Shown here piece after piece: positions 24,783 through 39,000 of a stretch of 64,000 bases of DNA (its first letter is position 1; the number at the start of each line of letters is the position of its first letter). The notes below the pieces were generated by a model that saw only the letters and a program-made list of their open reading frames with translations, was not told the origin of the DNA and made no database searches. A program made the position numbers and the translations under genes. This stretch comes from Litoditis marina (taxonomy: Eukaryota; Nematoda; Chromadorea; Rhabditida; Rhabditidae): NCBI GenBank assembly GCA_964036275.1, contig OZ038434.1:34433279-34497278 (forward strand), in the 5' to 3' direction.

Positions 24783-25374
24783 AACTCAAATGGTCATTAC
24801 CTTTACAATATTTGTATATTTATACTTTTGTAAAAAGTTTCTACTACCTACTAGTTGAGCTACATCTCATAGTTCAATTCACCCTTACAGAGATAATAAT
24901 TACAGTGATGTTTTATGATCTTCAGAAGTCATTCTTTTTATGATATACTGCACTTTTTCAGCCACCTACATGAAGTGGAAAAAACAAGCAGGATTTGCAC
25001 ATAATGTAGCTAATCAAACACTTTTCAACTCTGCTAAGAGAGTGCAACGAGAGCAAGTGTGTGATACGCTTCTTCTGCCGTGTCACGTTCTTTTAACGTG
25101 CGTAAAACGTGCTATATTTGATAACGTGCACTATATTTCTCCATTTCAGCCTTCCCTATGACTTCAGCGATAGCGCATATATGCTCCGTTTCAGGGATTG
25201 GTCCACTTTTACATAGAATCCCAGGCTGGAACGAGATCGAATACGTATTTCTTTAACGTCCTATACTAGCACGTCCATTTGCCTTGCTTACACAGCAGAA
25301 GTTTGGAACACCACACTAGGCTCAAACTACAAATACAAATAAATACAATAACTCCCATCGTCTATTTTACTTTA
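24783..25374. other. Unassigned intergenic DNA
   Basis: Open frames of 73-83 codons on + show no motif or splice structure. Confidence 0.4.
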
Positions 25375-25570
25375 TATAGTCGTCGCCCACGGAAAGGCGC
25401 GAGGGTACTGTATATCTCACTTTCCGCTGTGTACGCACCCAAGTCTTCGATCCCAAAGCCTGCCAGTTTGTGTTCTAATAGAACAGTGGTTAGCGCCCTG
25501 CTACGAAACTTTTGCTCGCAGGTTCGACCCCGGCCAGAGACAGAAATTTATAAATTTGGCACTCACTATA
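25375..25570 (+). mobile_element. Family B MITE with tRNA-like promoter
   Basis: TATA ends. It carries CTAATAGAACAGTGGTTAGC (A-box region) and TCGCAGGTTCGACCCCGG (B box), and ends TTGGCACTCACTATA. Confidence 0.82.
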
Positions 25571-26012
25571 TGAACTCTCACCGTATGCAGTGCTATATAC
25601 GTTCAAAAATTTCGCCATTCTAGACCATTCATTGTATTGTTGAAAAAGTGCAGTCAAAAAATTCACTAATTCTGATGTCTCTTCAAGTTTTATCTGACTT
25701 ATTTACATATATTATATTTACTAGAAATAACCGGGTTTGCACCATATGAGATTTGGACTCTCACCTGATTCTCTAAAACCTACATATTTTTCATTGAATA
25801 TTTTCCAAAGATCTTGTGTTTTCAGCACGAAAACGAAGCTAATATTTTAATCGGTTCATCCTGAATTTGAGATCTATGGAACAGACCACTTAAAAGCTCT
25901 CAGCACTTTTCTCAAAACACCGGAAATTCTCAAAAACAAGCGAAAACGAGTGCATTAGTCATCGAGTCGATTTCGAAAATTCTTTCTGAAATTGAGGATT
26001 CAATTCAAATTT
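25571..26012. other. Unassigned AT-rich DNA
   Basis: Nothing recognised. Confidence 0.4.
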
Positions 26013-26146
26013 TATACTGGGAGTAAATAGAAAAGTCACGTAAAGTTAGCATTGTAATGAGGCACCGTGCACTTTGTTATTGCATGTTTCTGAGTTCTGC
26101 TGTGTTTAACATGTTCCAAGTGACTGTGCAATCGACTAAGAGTATA
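26013..26146 (+). mobile_element. Family A MITE
   Basis: TATA ends. Blocks are AAAGTCACGTAAAGTTAGCA, TTGCATGTTTCTGAGTTCTG and TGTGCAATCGACTAAGAGTA. Confidence 0.82.
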
Positions 26147-28554
26147 TACCTCTAGTAAAATCTATAGATAGTCAGGTGATAGTTGGAATCTTAGCTGAAC
26201 GGTGAACTTTTCGCAATTTTTCGTTCATGCGAAAATTGGCGTATGTTATTTTCAAATTGGAGTAAGAGATAGAGATAAAGAGAAAGGAAGAGAGAGAGAG
26301 GGAGTTGAAACTGAATGTTTTCGGTTTTCCACTCTCTTTTTCTCGTTTTTTTTATCGATTTCGAAATCTGTTCATGTCATATATTCATTGTTATAATGTA
26401 CCATTACAATGCGCGCTGGTGCACTTCGACTAAAAATGCTCTATTCCACAAAAAAGGCTATTGTCAGATAAGCGCAATTTTTGCAGTTTTTCCATCGAAT
26501 GAGTTTCTGCAAAACTGAAAACTTGTTTTTCGTTCATTTTGCAAAATTTGTTTCGAAGTAATGTAAGATGAAGTAATGTAAGATCTCGAAGTAATGTAAG
26601 ATGTTATATAGCACATCACCAGGACACATTTTTTTAAAGTTTTTATTACGTTTTTTGTATTTTACACCGCTTTTCAATAGGAATAATTGGGAGAAAGATT
26701 CCTAGAAAAACTAAATTTGACAGCTTTTCCATCAAATGGATTCCTGCAAACACGAAAACTTGTTTCATGGTTTATAGTTGAACTTTGTTCTGAAAAGGTT
26801 TGCAGTTTGCATATTTATTTTTGTTATTATAGTTTTGTTATACTAGATTTTGTTCGGTTTTAAAACTTGACTTCGTTGGTGGATTGTAATCAAAAAATAA
26901 CATTGAAATTTTAAATGTTGAATGTGGTAAGATTCAGTATGCATGAATTCGAGTATATATTTTTTCCCGCAATCGATCTTGTTGCTCGAATTATTGTTTA
27001 AGTTCATACCACTACCATTTTAATTCATATACTATTCTTCAGAAAAACAATTGAGCATAATAATCTCTATTCCCAGGAGTCGATTAATTTCACGTGTGGA
27101 ACACATATTCTCAGAAAATGCCGTTCAGTTAATAACCGAAGTCCCACAAGACGGCATACTGCTGCCATTGTAGAAGTCATATTTTGTAGTTTCCACAAAA
27201 AGTTATTTCTGTGTGTGCGTACCTCTCAGTACCGAATTCTAGTTCACCCCCCCCCCCCCCCCCTTCTTTTTTCCTATACTTTTTAAACACATTTCCTCAA
27301 GATTCAGGAATTTCTAGATCACTTCAACACTTAACGGAATGACGCTCCTTCAGCGCACTCCCAGTATTTTCATTTCTGAACTTTTTCAACAAAACTAGAT
27401 GGAAACTACCGTAAACAACGAAAAAATGTAGCTATACTATGCTCTACACATTCAGTTCCGATACCATACTTTGCTTTCACGTGCTTTCACGTGCTTTCAG
27501 GTGATATCAAGTGACTCACGTGACTCACGTAATCTATCTGTTGGTTCCTTCACGCAAACCAGCTTTAAAGTCCGCCTTCTAATCCTCTTATTAGAAGAAC
27601 ACTCTAGGGAACACTACCTTGTCTCTTCACGGAGGGATCAAAACGGGATTAAAGGGGGCGGGACGGAACTTAGACCAAATTCAGTTGGATAACATGTTAC
27701 TTGCCTGAATTTTAAGTCTCTGATCACTTTTTTTAGACAAAAAGTCAATTGAACAACTTTTGTCACTTATTAAGTTACTCAGATTTGTATTCGATGTACT
27801 GAGATTCATGTAAAAAATAAGCATCAATTATATTCTATCAGAAACAGTCTGTTGCACTTCACTCTTCGTGCACTCATGAGATCGAAAAACGTTTACGAGT
27901 ATAGAAACAGAACTCACTACCCCAATTGTGACATCACATTTTTTTAAACGGTGAACGTTTGTGCAACTATGTCTACTGCCTCTGTACTTGTGGAAAAGTC
28001 ACGTTCCGTGCACTTTACGTGCAATTTTTCCTACATCTGTACTATTTTGGCCTCCCATCATCTCTAAATGGCCATTAGCAGAGTTTAATGGCGCCAGCTT
28101 CTATTTATCTAACATCTTAATGTATTTTTTGTTTGCTCGTTCCTCGTCATAGTTAACGCTTCTTTCATATTTTACTGGAAATCCATAGTGGAAGTCAAAT
28201 TCCTGGGAAAATGTTCTATACCTAAATAGACCTCTGGAATTCTGTACAGTGAATTTCACTGCGGGTTTACAGTTATACATTCAGTAATCCGTTTTAGGTT
28301 TGAAATACCTATGACAGGTTTCTCTGTCATTCACGAAAAAAGTGAAAAACTGAACAGATTTTCGGAACCTTCACTGGAGAATTCCACAAGTCCTGATGTT
28401 TCACTAGCATTTTTCATTTCTGTCTAGTATGGTATTCGGTAGAGAAATCTCTGGAATGTTTGATAGATTATTTCTCTTGTATTCTCCATCTCGGCGAAAA
28501 TTGATCAAATGAGAACGATATATTTTCCACTTTTCAACAACATCATTTCGCCGA
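26147..28554. other. Unassigned AT-rich DNA with minor repeats
   Basis: No gene seen. Minor structure: three tandem GAAGTAATGTAAGAT units (26556-26601), a diverged direct repeat of CAGTTTTTCCATCRAATGR near 26485 and 26723, a 17-base C run (27247-27263), tandem TTTCACGTGC words (27476-27500), and a possible TTAA element ending near 27646 (GGATTAAAGGGGGCGGG). Confidence 0.4.
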
Positions 28555-28740
28555 TATAGTCTTCGCCAACGGAAAGGCTGGAGGGTACTGTATATCTCAC
28601 TTTCTGCTGTGTACGCACACGTGTATTTTGCCGGATATGTGATCCAGCAGTGCAGGCGGTTAGCGCCCTGCTACGAATCTTTTGCTCGCAGGTTCGAATC
28701 CAGCGAGAAACAGCAATTTATAAATTTGACACTCACTATA
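28555..28740 (+). mobile_element. Family B MITE with tRNA-like promoter
   Basis: TATA ends. AGTGCAGGCGGTTAGCGCCC replaces the usual A-box region, and the B box GCAGGTTCGAATCCAGC is intact. Confidence 0.8.
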
Positions 28741-29629
28741 CTCACTTTGTAGTTTAGTGCAATCTTCAAGCAACAACCCATCTTTTTAATCGGAAATGCG
28801 CATTGATTGCTCGGAAGCACACGAAAAGTCAACGGAAACATCAAAATGTCACATGATAATCAATCCGGAAATTTGTGAAGAGTTTTACATCATACATTTT
28901 CACATCATAATCTAATGTGAATCATGTGCTGTCACCTATCTTTTCTTATTTTTCTCCCAATCAGACGTGGTAGTATCTTCTTTCAAAGTTGTGAGATCTC
29001 GTGACCTACATCTCAGGAGCCTGCGAGTTAGTTCGTGAGATTTCTTCCAACAAAAAAGCTGATGTTTTTCACCTTCTACTGCTTTATGTGACTACTTCAA
29101 ATACTTCTTCCTTGTTGAAATTGTCTGCGTGACATTTTCATTTGCATCACGAGTAAGTCACTTTGCCCTACAGTCATAGGTACGCAAAAACTAGATGTTG
29201 CTTCCGCTAACGTCTCTAGGGAGCTAATTACACTAAATCAGCTACGTAAATGGTTTTGATAGGATCTGAGTTTTAGTTTCCAATTCATAGTTTTGGTTAA
29301 TCAGTGGACGCCTTCGGATTTTTCATTCAAAATTTTCACGTGTATCCTGACATTACTGTTTAATTTAATGGGTTGTAAGTTTTTTTTTTAGAAAGTAGTG
29401 AATAGAGGTTGTGTTTAATACAACTCACGTAAACGTGTATTGAAAGTTGTCGAGAACAGGATAGTTTCAATAAAACTTATCTATTCTCACAATTTTTTCA
29501 TCGTGTGAAAGAAATGTATTAGTCACTGGTTAAAATTCTTTCCGTTTTTTCGCGTGATGTAGATAATATCAAAATTTCAATGGGATTATATCACAATACG
29601 TGCTATTGTGCTCACGGATGGGCATTACG
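28741..29629. other. Unassigned AT-rich DNA
   Basis: No gene recognised. GAGATCTCGTGACC and CTCAGGAGC words near 29000-29040 recall the CATGAG-type palindromic repeats at 34738-34905. Confidence 0.35.
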
Positions 29630-29990
29630 TAACAGAGAGAGACTTCTCTCTTTTTCTCTCTCTTTCTCTATGTGTTTCTCTCTACCTCTCCGTTTCCTAC
29701 ATCTCTCTGTCTTTATCTCCTCTCTCACTCTTTCTTCTCTTTTTCTCTCTCCAATCCCTCTCTCTCTCCCTCTTTCGCTCTCTGTCTCTTCCTTCCTCCC
29801 GCGCCCTCTCTTCTCTTTTATCTTTTCCGCCTTGCTCTGTCGCGCGCTCTCCATTCCTCTCTCGCTCTCTCTTCATTTCTCCCTCTAAACGCCTCCCTCA
29901 CTTTCTCTCTATATCCCTCTCTCTCTCTCTCTCTTTCTCTCTTTCTATCTCTCTCTCCCTCTCACTTTCTCTCTCCATCTCTTTCATTGA
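29630..29990. repeat. Polypyrimidine (CT-rich) tract, ~360 bp
   Basis: The + strand is almost purely C and T in imperfect TCTCTC units with TTT and CCC interruptions. Long open frames here come from the lack of A and G and are not genes. The tract is a purine/pyrimidine mirror-type sequence able to form triplex DNA. Confidence 0.93.
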
Positions 29991-32990
29991 TCAACACTTC
30001 TATCTGAGAAGCGTGATTAATCGAACTGTTGTAGACACACTGTTCAAACGCACTGGAAAGTAAGTTTTCTAGTTGAAACTTCACGAAGGTAGAGGCCGAA
30101 ACGACGTAACTCGAAAAGTAATTAATAATCAACTTTTATACATAGTATCTATTATTATTCCTAGTTTATTCATTCATTTACGTACTAACTTCATTTTGTT
30201 AAAGTTATTTTAGTCAACCTAATTCTATTTAATTGAAAACTACATTTGTTTTGTACGCAAGAAGAACGCATTCTAATTGAGATGCTCTATTTTCTATCCC
30301 CCCGAGAAAGCACGGAAGTTGGAAAATTATGCTGTCTCGGGGCAATTATTTCTCAAAAACACGTGCTTCAAACAAACAAAAATGTACTTTTATAACTATA
30401 TTTAATCACCCCCGCGCGAGGCAGTTGAGCTGACTACTTTCATTTACTTAATTGTTGTACATTTATGCTGTATCTCATATTCTTAATCGCACAAACAATA
30501 ATGTTCTTTTATATATATTTAATTACCCCTGCGCAGTGCACTTGAGCTGGCTTTAAATCATGGAAAAGCACGTAGTTTCCCATAGTTAGTAGCTTTTCTC
30601 TAAACCGAGCTGTCAAAAAGTAAGGTTTTGGTTACCAGTTTCAGACTGAAGAGTTATGGAATAGATTCATATTCAATCTATGTTTATTACATATTTTGAA
30701 TTGCTAGACCTTCGAACTGGCTTTAAATCACGGGGAAGTTTCTCATACTTAGTATGCAGCTCCAAACTGAGCTGCCTTAAAGTTCAGTCTAGTTCCTTAT
30801 AATACTTTCGATTTCTGACTTTACAATACTAAATTTTTGAGTCTAGATTTTTGAAATTTGGAAAAAATGATGTTTTCATCTTTATTTTGTTCTGTGTTCC
30901 AGTAGAGGGTTGCTTTCAGCTTCTATGCAACTTATTTGAGTTTCTGGTTTAGTTTGGTTCCTACTTTAGTTTCGTCTCTTAAATTTTTATATTCATCTTT
31001 ATAAAAATTTAAATTTGATTTGATTTGTAAAATTTGATTTGTTCATTTTAATTATAGAGTGTGGCACCTTGAAACCGAAGTTCATCCTCTAAGAAGTATT
31101 GAATGGTTTGGCTTGAACGTTGGATACATTGGTTTCTTGAATGGTTTCTCTACAAGAAAGGTTTCCAGCTTTGGTGTTCCAACCTTGTGTTTTATGCTGA
31201 TACGTGCAAACTTTACCATCCAAAAGGGATATATTGAGAAACGTGATTTGCAGAAGAATCTTAAGGACATTTATGATTTACCCCTTTTCACTAAGTCTTT
31301 ATTTCATGCCTTTTAGTTCAGAAACGTGATCTACGAAATCTCACGTAATTTGTATTCTCACTTGCTAGAGATCATTCGGAGTCCCCCAGCTTTCATTCGC
31401 ATGAGTGTACAACGTGTTATTGTATTAGACATCTTGCTTAGTCAGCAAAAAATCGTGGGATTTTAGTTTTAAGATGATTGTAATATGAATTCATCCCGAC
31501 AACACAACTCAAATCTAGATGAGTCAACGCACTTTACAACATTGTGTCTTATTATTCACCTTTGCTCATTTTTTCACATAAAACTTGTCTGTTTTTGAGG
31601 TTTCGAGTTTTTGAGTTCGCAAGAAAATTGAATTCGCCTTGACTCAACACATTTTTTGAGTTTTTCGAGTCGAGTTGAGTTTTGAGTTTAACTTCAACAC
31701 TCCTACATTAAAGATTCAAAAAAATATAATCTCTTGTTAACTAAATTTCCACGATAATCTCTGTACTTCGATGTGAGAAGTTTATTTGTGATACTGCACT
31801 ACATCACTCGATTAGCGTTCTATTGAAAGACGTTTTTCGTCCGAAAAAAACCAAGTTTAGAAGCCATTCAAGTGGGTATAGGTCTCGGAGCAAATACAAT
31901 ATTCACGTAGAACTGAATGAAGGTATAATGCACTTTTATTAAAACAAATATTTTCATTTCTTACTACGTATTACTTTTACCCACAGTTACTTCATATTGG
32001 AAAATTATATTAAATTTAGTTTTTGTGTTTAATTCTGCCTTCAAAAGTATGATTTTCACGCTAATATTACGTTTCAGTTCGCTTATTTCATTTGCCTTTC
32101 TAAAGTCTTGCAACACAGTTCACTAATTCGATCCGGTTGAGAATGAAATAAAGTTTGATTTCGCTTTGAAACTCAAACTTTGTACTTTTAAAGTTTACGG
32201 ATGATTTGTTTGCACTTCATCACATTTTGTTGACGTTCTTTCTCATGGTTTCAAAATGATAAGTAGAAGCTTGGTATAGAACGATTCATTTTGTGGTCGT
32301 TACACCTGTTTATTAAATAATAATTCATTGTCCATGTAGAATTACATCAACAACAATTAAACCAAGATTATGTACGTGATGAATGGTTTTTAACAGAACA
32401 AAATACATGAAAACCTATTTTCAAAACTTAAAATAGAACGAATGATAATGAGCGCCTAAGTCAAATTATTGTAGCGGAGATTTGGACTTTTTCATTCTCT
32501 ATTCTATCTTGTTGATCTGTTTCGGAAGTTCGGAAGTTGCTCAACATCTCAGATCTTAGCTTCTTTCGCTCTCTCAGCTTCTTAGCTAAGGTTGGATCTT
32601 AGCTTACCTGACCTTGCTCAAACCGTATATTCGATTTCAATACTTTCACCATTTCTCTCCTATTTTCTTTAAAAACTCTATACTCACAGAAATTTCATTT
32701 TCCACGAACTTCACTCGATTGCTCTTTGATCCACTTTAATAAGTGCATTCTGGCAACATATTATTTTTCAAAGAACTTTTTTGATTTCTAAATAACTCTA
32801 TTTTTCTAATATAATTATTTCTTCAATAACTCTATTTTTCTAATATAATTATTTCCAGAGATTTTCTTCTCTTTATTCTTTTTTTTTCTTTTCATTTTCC
32901 CTACTTTCGTATTTTTCTCCACCAACCCTGTCTCTGTATTGTATCTACTTCAATATTTGTCCAATAATTATTACAAAATACTATTTCCAG
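29991..32990. other. Upstream region of the receptor gene; no gene recognised
   Basis: AT-rich. It contains a diverged ~300-bp tandem pair (30380-30780, with TTTAATTACCCCTGCGC and GAGCTGGCTTTAAATCA words), a TCGAGTTTT-rich hAT-like relic at about 31590-31705, and a tandem 34-bp repeat (AATAACTCTATTTTTCTAAT, 32790-32858). The open frame at 31059-31316 lacks an ATG and motifs. The receptor promoter presumably lies here, but no element can be pinned down. Confidence 0.4.
32984..32990 (+). promoter_or_regulatory. Splice acceptor before the receptor start (cis or trans)
   Basis: TTTCCAG ends at 32990, 15 bases upstream of the chosen ATG at 33006. It could be a spliced-leader trans-splice site or the 3' end of a first intron. 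The frame is open through the 15 bases, so an upstream coding exon cannot be excluded. Confidence 0.5.
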
Positions 32991-33005
32991 ATCCCTTCTC
33001 TCGAA

Positions 33006-36000
33006 ATGAGTTCCTCACACGATTCGATGGAAAACTCGGCGGAAGCCTTCAACGAGAGCGATTCGCCCTGCATAGATTCGCAGGTGAGTTGAATTTCTTT
33101 CAAAGTCACGTGAAACATAAAAAATATTCATATCACGTGAAAAACGTGAAAACTTGAGCATAAAACATAGACAATTCCACTGAGGGATGGAATTAACACT
33201 TATCTTCCTTCTCCCGATTAAGTTCAATTAGCTTGTTGTAAATAAAAATGACTAAATTTTGAATGATCTCGATTTATTGATTTGTTGACTTATTGATTTT
33301 TCAGTTCGTAGACATCTATTTCGTGATGAACTTTGTGAAGTACACCGACTACACTTTGTTCGTCATGAGCGTTTTCTCGTCTATTCTACAGTTTTATGTC
33401 GTCAGAAAGGCAATTCGACATATAAGGTAAATAAAGTTTACAAAGTTTACAGCATAATTAGAGAATTGCTGCTGCCGTACCTATCATTAAAAGTAATGGA
33501 CTACGTAAACTATTGTCACGAAGCTACGTTGTGAAACAACTCGAATTATCAAAGTAGGGTGTAACTTTAGGTAAACATTTGAGTAAAAAATTGCGCAAAA
33601 TATCGATTTTTCAGACGCGGCAACGGTGACCAATGCCTTCACGTTTTTCTGCTGAGCATGACGTTCGGCGACCTGATGTTGACCTGTAAGTTCAAGAAAA
33701 ACCGGAAGTGACCTTGAAGTTGACCTTGGTGTCCCCATAAGTTCAGAGTACGAAAAGAGAAGACAATTTTGGGATTAACACAACGAAAGAGAAACTTCGA
33801 TGGTGGTCCAACTTTCAGTGAGGAAAGTCACGTGTTATATCGCGAATATAGTCGTCGCCAACGAAAAGGCGGGAGGGTACTGTATATCTCACTTTCCGCT
33901 GTGTACGCACACAAGTATTCGATTCCACAGCTAGGCCATCATGTGCTCTAATAGAGCAGTGGTTAGCGCCCTGCTACGAAACTTTTGCTCGCAGGTTCGA
34001 TTCTGGCGAGAGACGGAAATTTATAAATTTGGCACTCACTATAGACTATTTTGCTTTGTTACATACTCATAAAGCTTGTGTCATCATGGCGAAACGTGAC
34101 TGTTCAAAACTTCATAGATGAATTCTCGATATTTATGCTGAGAAGCTACAAGTTTTCTGACACACAGTTTTACCTCACAGTTACAGCCTCAGCTTTACAG
34201 TTACAGTGACCTTTAACACAGTTCTGGTGATTAGGTACTGAAGGTTAATCAATGTCCTCGGACGACGCCCTATAGTGACTGTTGTACTTCATAAGCACGC
34301 GAAACACCTACATATATTAGTTTTTAATTGAAGGGAAAATTCCAATTAGAAGATAGGGAATGGAGCACGTATTCGAAATTACATGACGTATTGGGGAAAT
34401 CCCTAATTTAAGCAAAAGCAGGCAGGCAAGATATAAGTATGGGAGAGAAAAAGTAAGAAAAAGAGAGAGAGAGAGAGAGAGAGAGCGAGAACACCACGGC
34501 TTTTTAGTGTTCCTAGTAATATAAATTTTGTTTTGCATGGGTAGTAGAACAACAAGCAGTAGAACACAACTAGAAACCAGTAAGTTAGAAATACAATGAA
34601 CAGCCACGTGGAGCTAGTATTCTAATGAGAAATCGTGCACTTTGTCATTGCACGTTTTTGAGTTCTGTTGTATCTGAGCTGTTTCACGTGACTGTGCAAC
34701 TGACTGACAGTATAGAACAACAGGCGACGTAGCAATCCCTCAAAAATCTCATGAGCTATCTCATGAGCTTTTCCCATGAGCTTCTCAGGAGATTCTATTG
34801 ATTACTATGCTACAACATCGAGAGTTCACGAGTAGCTCATGAGGTATGTCATGAGAAACTCATATGAACTTCTCGTGAGATTGGGGGGATTGCTACGCCG
34901 CATGATATATCCTATAAAAACTAACTGCTCGGACTACGTGTTGAATGTTTAACCTACGTATAGTCTTTCCCATTCCCAATGAGACTTCTACAGTAGAATT
35001 TCAAAACTTCCAATCCGTTTTGCTCACTTACTTTTGATGGGATAAGTTGAGGATTTTCGCACCTCATTCTTCTTCTCAGGTCAAGTAAATATACGAGAGC
35101 ATTGTCCATGAACTACATTTTCAGCTTCACAACAGCATTCGGTAATTTTGTAAGGTTACTGTAGGAGTCTCAGTAGGAATGATGTGAACTACAATGTTGT
35201 TCATATGGACTTTTTCAGCCACCTGCTACCCCCTGGAGTACATCACCCGAATCGGGATGCTGACCTTCCCGCGTTTCATCAATATCACCATGCACTTCAT
35301 GACCTGGGTGGCCCTGTCTGGCTCGAGTCTCAGTCTGATTCTACTGAACCTCGAGAAGTTACTGTACTTCAAGTACCCGTTGAGGTGAGTAAAATTAGCC
35401 TGAATAATAATAATAATAATAATCTTTTACGGCAACTATTTCAGCCGTGTATTGCTTTATTGAGAGAATTACATGATCACACACAAATCACATATCAACC
35501 GTAGAAGGACTGTCCGTAGAGGGGGGGGGGGAGATAGGCATGGGTGAGCTCTGTAACCAGCTCATGCGGTCCGCCAGACAGATACCGCGGCGAGCGGGGA
35601 TCGAACCCAGGTCTGTGGAGCAACAGCCGAACGCTAACCACTTGACCACTCGGCCCCCAAAGCCTTTTGAGATAGAATGAAATATTTCAATATAACCCCC
35701 CTCCCTGCTCAAGGGTTGAGAGGGAGCGGTTTAGTACTTAGTTCAGTATAAGTTCAGTCTGATTCTACTGAATCTCGAGAAACTTCTGTACTTCAAGTAA
35801 CCGTTAAGGTGAGATATAGAGCGCGCTTCATCGAGACTATACGGTGCATCTGACCCAATCTCGACGTATTTGTAATTTCATTTCGTTTATTTTGGTCAAA
35901 AATGAATGCTAGAGTGTTTTGCGATCGACCTACAACGACGAATTGGTTACTCAACCCTCTCCTCTCTCACATTTTTAGAGAACTAATACATCATTAAGTC

Positions 36001-39000
36001 GTTTCATTTCCTGGCTTATTCTCACAGCAAGATTAAAAAATATTCAGTTTGTTCTAAACATGTGAATGTTATCGAAAAGCGACAATCTCACACTCTCACT
36101 CTTTCAGAGAACTGAGCAACTTTCGTTCCAACGAGATCCCGTAGGTTGACATTAAACCACAAATTTGACTTATATCTAATCATTGATAATACTTGTCCAT
36201 TACTAACCAAACCTGTCGCCATGCTTGTATTAATGAACATGTTGAATAATATTCGAAGCCTGTAAAGTTCTGGATTCTAAGAATCCACTTAGTGTCACGT
36301 TATAAATAACAGTAACTTACTGTTATGTTCTCTAACGACGTTGGTTCTAGAGGTTTCAAGCTGAATTCGCTCTTTAGGGTTTGTCAAACCGGGGTGTGTG
36401 ACGATTAAGCTTAAACGCATTGAGCGGATTTCTCCTATTAAAAACTGTATGAATTGTTTTTCTCCAAACATTAACTAACATCATTTGTTTATATAAACTA
36501 TCCATTGTGACATTTTGAACTCTAACGTTGATGTTTTAACTCAAGTTATTGGTTGTAGCTTAACGGGTTTGAGCTTAATCGTCACCCACTCCGAACCGTT
36601 GTGGACAGCGTACGGTCGATTTCTGTATTGGGCGGCTTCTGGCGAGCGGCTAGCTCGTCTGCGCATCTCTGAGTCCGTTTGCTAGAACATCCCGGCACCT
36701 TCATCCCATCCTGCGTCTCTCGCTCTGCCTCACTATTTCTCGTCTCTTACATCCAGGCGGGATGTAAGAGCAGAGAAATAGCGTATGTTTGAGGAGACGC
36801 AGGATGGGATGAAGGTGCCGGGATCTTCTAGCATACGTACTCTGATCTACACACTTTATCATCTGATCTCAAATAATCAATGATTACTTGCCCAGCTCTG
36901 TTCAGATTCGACGTTAGGTGTTGATACTGGAAAAATGAACATTATATTTTGCAGATACACTTTTTAACACAGTGCTTGCACTTTTGTACTTTGTAGCTGA
37001 TCAACTTTTAACCTCCGTATTTTCAATTACACAAACTCTTAGCGCAAAAACAAGCTGCTTGTATTTTTGTTAATTGTAACTGATCAATTTTTAACCTCTG
37101 TATTTTAAAATACAGAAACTCTTAACGCAAAACCAAGCTGCTTTCACTCTTGTAGTTTGTAGCTGATCATTTTTTTACATTGTTCTATTCCAGATACACC
37201 AACTTCGTGACGCGTAAACGCGGTGGTATCATCACGGTGTGCGTGTGGTGTGTCTGCGTACTCTTTGTGGCCGGCTGCTGGTACTTTGAGTGTTTTATGT
37301 GAGTTTAACAAAAGATTACAAAACTTATTTTGTAAAAAGGAAATATGAAGATAGAAGCCCGACAAAGATTTTTGAGCCTGACCTAATCAAATTGTCACTG
37401 AGAAAAATATACCCTTCGCAAGGTACATGGAATTCCGTACAAGTAATACATGCATTTATCACAGATTCTATATTTTATCTCACATGGCAGCAACCACATG
37501 CTTTTATTGGTTGTTAAAAAACTTTTATTTTTTCTGAAATCCTGACTTTTGACTTTTGAACTTTCAGCTGCCTCGACGCGTCCTGTCGCACCCTGAACCT
37601 GCTGCCGGACAAGAAGATGATGTACCTGTTGTTCTCGGTAAGCTCATGCTCAATTGTCGTAATGTTTCCGAAAAGTATCTGGAAAGTTCATGGTTCATGG
37701 CATGGTCACGTGAAAAAATGGTTTAGATTCTCGCGCGTTCTCATGATTATACCGGTGGCTACCTGTATTATAAAGATCTGGTTACCAGTATTTTTCTAGG
37801 GCAACCAGAATAAGTCATTCAAAATTAAAAGTCATTAAAGTAAAAGTCATTCGAAAGTAAAAGTCATTAAGTACAGAAACAGTTGAGAATCAGAAATAAA
37901 GTTCTCTAAAATTTTCGTATTTTTCAAATCCTGACTAAAAGTGAATTAATGACTTTTACTTTTAAATGACTTTTACTTTAATGACTTTTAATTTTGAATG
38001 ACTTATTCCTGGTACCTTTTCTAGAACATCGAAAAGAATATGTGGTTCTCGAGTTTTGTTGTGGTCATTCCAACAAAACAGTGCATCACTGCCTGACTCA
38101 TAGGGACATGTCAGAGGGACATGCCGAGTCAATCTCCACTATTTCCAGATGTCGGTCTGCATCGCGCCCACCCTGACCTCGCTGGCGGTAGCTCTCTACA
38201 TCCTCAAGGTCGTCTCCAGTCATCGCAAGAAGTTGGCAGAGGGTCAGTTTACCAGAATAGGGTTATTTTATCTGCCTGTGGAGGGTGATGAATGGTAATT
38301 TGAATCCGAAGCTCGCGGTAGTTTTTGAATTTTGACCGAGAAGCAACGAAGGTCAAACTGGTAACAGAGAGGAATAGGGCGCCATACACCGTAGAGCTAA
38401 TTCAAGTTGAGAGTAAACTTTATACTGTTGTGAATAACATTATTGTTTTTTTTTTCATTTCAAAACATTGGTTTCGATGAGAACGGTTAAAACTTACATA
38501 TAAACAGTTTATTCAAAAAGGTATTCTGATACCTCTTTTATATATACTTGTTCGAGAACAAGCCCTGTACTCCACAAACTCCTCATCCTTTTCACACTTT
38601 ATAACTAAATCATCGTCATTAATAACATACTTATCGATTGATTTCTCCAGAACAAGCCCTGTACTCGAACAACTCCCAATCCGTCTCCCATGCGATCGCA
38701 TCCCGCCTCCGAACCTTCTACTTTATCTTTATGACGACGGTTTTCACAGCGGCCACCCTACTACCGTATAGGATATTCCAGATCAAGATTGTGTTCTTTG
38801 ACCCCGTTATACCGTTTGTGAGTTTGACCTTCATTATCAGGTTTGCCATAGAAATGGGGAAAAGTGAGAAATTTCCGGAAGTATAGAATAGTCCAGATCG
38901 AGATCGTATTTTGTGACCCGGTGATTTTGTGAGTTTGTTCTATTTCGTCAGAGTTGGTTGAGATACAGTGAAAAACTGGAAAATTTCCATAAATATGGGA

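Noticed and set aside
29580..30063. Plus-strand open frames of 102-151 codons rich in Ser, Leu and Phe
   Set aside because: They are translations of the polypyrimidine tract, open in several frames at once because stop codons need purines.
31059..31316. 85-codon plus-strand open frame considered as a gene or retroelement piece
   Set aside because: No ATG, no splice signals and no recognisable motif; the region is generally AT-rich.
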